41,211 nucleotides of DNA from JBFFXF01 sp041569895 (GTDB lineage: Bacteria; Planctomycetota; UBA8108; JACQVS01). Below, one piece after another: positions 40,957 to 41,211 of the stretch. Position numbers and translations under genes: made by a program. The number at the start of each line of letters is the position of its first letter. Position 1 is the stretch's first letter. The stretch is from positions 1 through 41,211 of the forward strand of contig JBFFXF010000024.1 in the NCBI GenBank assembly GCA_041569895.1. Reading direction: 5' to 3'. The notes under the pieces are model-generated. The model was not told where the DNA came from. It searched no databases and saw only the letters and a program-made list of their open reading frames with translations.

Positions 40957-41211
40957 TCGGCCCTCTCACGGCCGCGCGCCGACCCGGACGAGACGTTTCT
41001 GACCTCGGTCCCGTGCCGGTGCCCGAAAACCATCGTCGTCGGAGTTCCGGTCCGAGCCCGGCAGGGAGACTCGACTTCGGGGACTTGCCCTCAGACGATT
41101 CATGAGGAAGGCAAGAAGCTCAGGAAGGCAGGAAACAGAAGAATCGATGGGGTCGAGCTTCGTGAGCCTCGCTCGCTCCTCGAACGGAATCGAGAGGCCA
41201 GGCCTTTGCGG
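40957..41211. other. Gene-free right end with repeat fragments
   Basis: No convincing gene is seen. TCTGACCTCGGTCC (40998-41011) is identical to a 14-bp stretch of cassette C (28702-28715). AGGAAGGCA occurs at 41105-41113 and 41122-41130, 17 bp apart. An ATG at 41102 opens a frame that runs off the edge, but it lies across this repeat and has no ribosome site. Confidence 0.5.

Noticed and set aside
41102..41211. Start of a new gene at the right edge
   Set aside because: The frame is short, starts on the AGGAAGGCA repeats, has no ribosome site, and its codon use differs from the confirmed genes.

Overview
This is a GC-rich stretch (about two-thirds G+C by eye) of a bacterial chromosome, most likely from a member of the Planctomycetota or a close PVC-type relative. 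The evidence is the gene content, judged from memory of the families. It includes short dockerin-like calcium-loop repeats of the form DISD..FVLNFLFLGG in three secreted proteins, and an ECF sigma factor next to a very large Ser/Thr kinase with a TPR tail. It also includes a twin-arginine DUF1501 protein, a twin-arginine Gfo/Idh/MocA oxidoreductase, PQQ-type and FG-GAP beta-propellers, and carboxypeptidase-regulatory-like repeats. No phage, IS element, CRISPR array, tRNA or rRNA was seen.

Layout. (1) 1-2369, minus strand: an integral membrane protein, a lipoprotein, a one-helix anchored protein and the start of a PilX-like pilin, partly linked by ATGA overlaps. (2) 2370-2953 is gene-free, with a hexanucleotide tract and a good intrinsic terminator. 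(3) 2954-9251, minus strand: a compact three-gene operon encoding a Spy-like exported protein, a PQQ-type propeller and a 1361-residue repeat protein. The first and last carry Arg-Gly-rich segments. (4) 9252-9642 is gene-free, with a hairpin and a 14-bp minisatellite that runs into the stop codon of the kinase. (5) 9635-13917, minus strand: the sigma factor and kinase-TPR pair. (6) 14130-17147: an SGNH hydrolase converging on and overlapping dnaJ, which follows hsp20. (7) 17184-17563: divergent promoters and an antitoxin-like gene without a toxin. (8) 17583-24698: a PhoPQ-activated-type hydrolase, then a translationally coupled pair of large secreted dockerin-bearing proteins. (9) 24962-34044: a vWA protein, an FG-GAP propeller, an oxidoreductase, a TPR-gluzincin peptidase with a MazG-like gene, a lipoprotein and a cohesin/TIG/dockerin protein. 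(10) 34578-40956, plus strand: an amidohydrolase, an efflux-type adaptor coupled to a prenyltransferase-like toroid protein, a DUF1501 protein and a WD40-like protein.

Most products are predicted to be exported, lipidated or membrane-bound, so the window reads as an envelope and extracellular-matrix region with a small heat-shock operon inside it. Cytoplasmic enzymes are few. The most unusual non-coding signal is a family of mosaic low-complexity cassettes in the gaps near 2.5, 24.8, 28.7, 34.3 and probably 41.0 kb. They are built from GG-starting hexamers and a few shared 14-19 bp modules. A related 12-bp repeat lies inside the sigma-factor gene.

All function calls come from reading motifs by eye; no database search or structure prediction was run.
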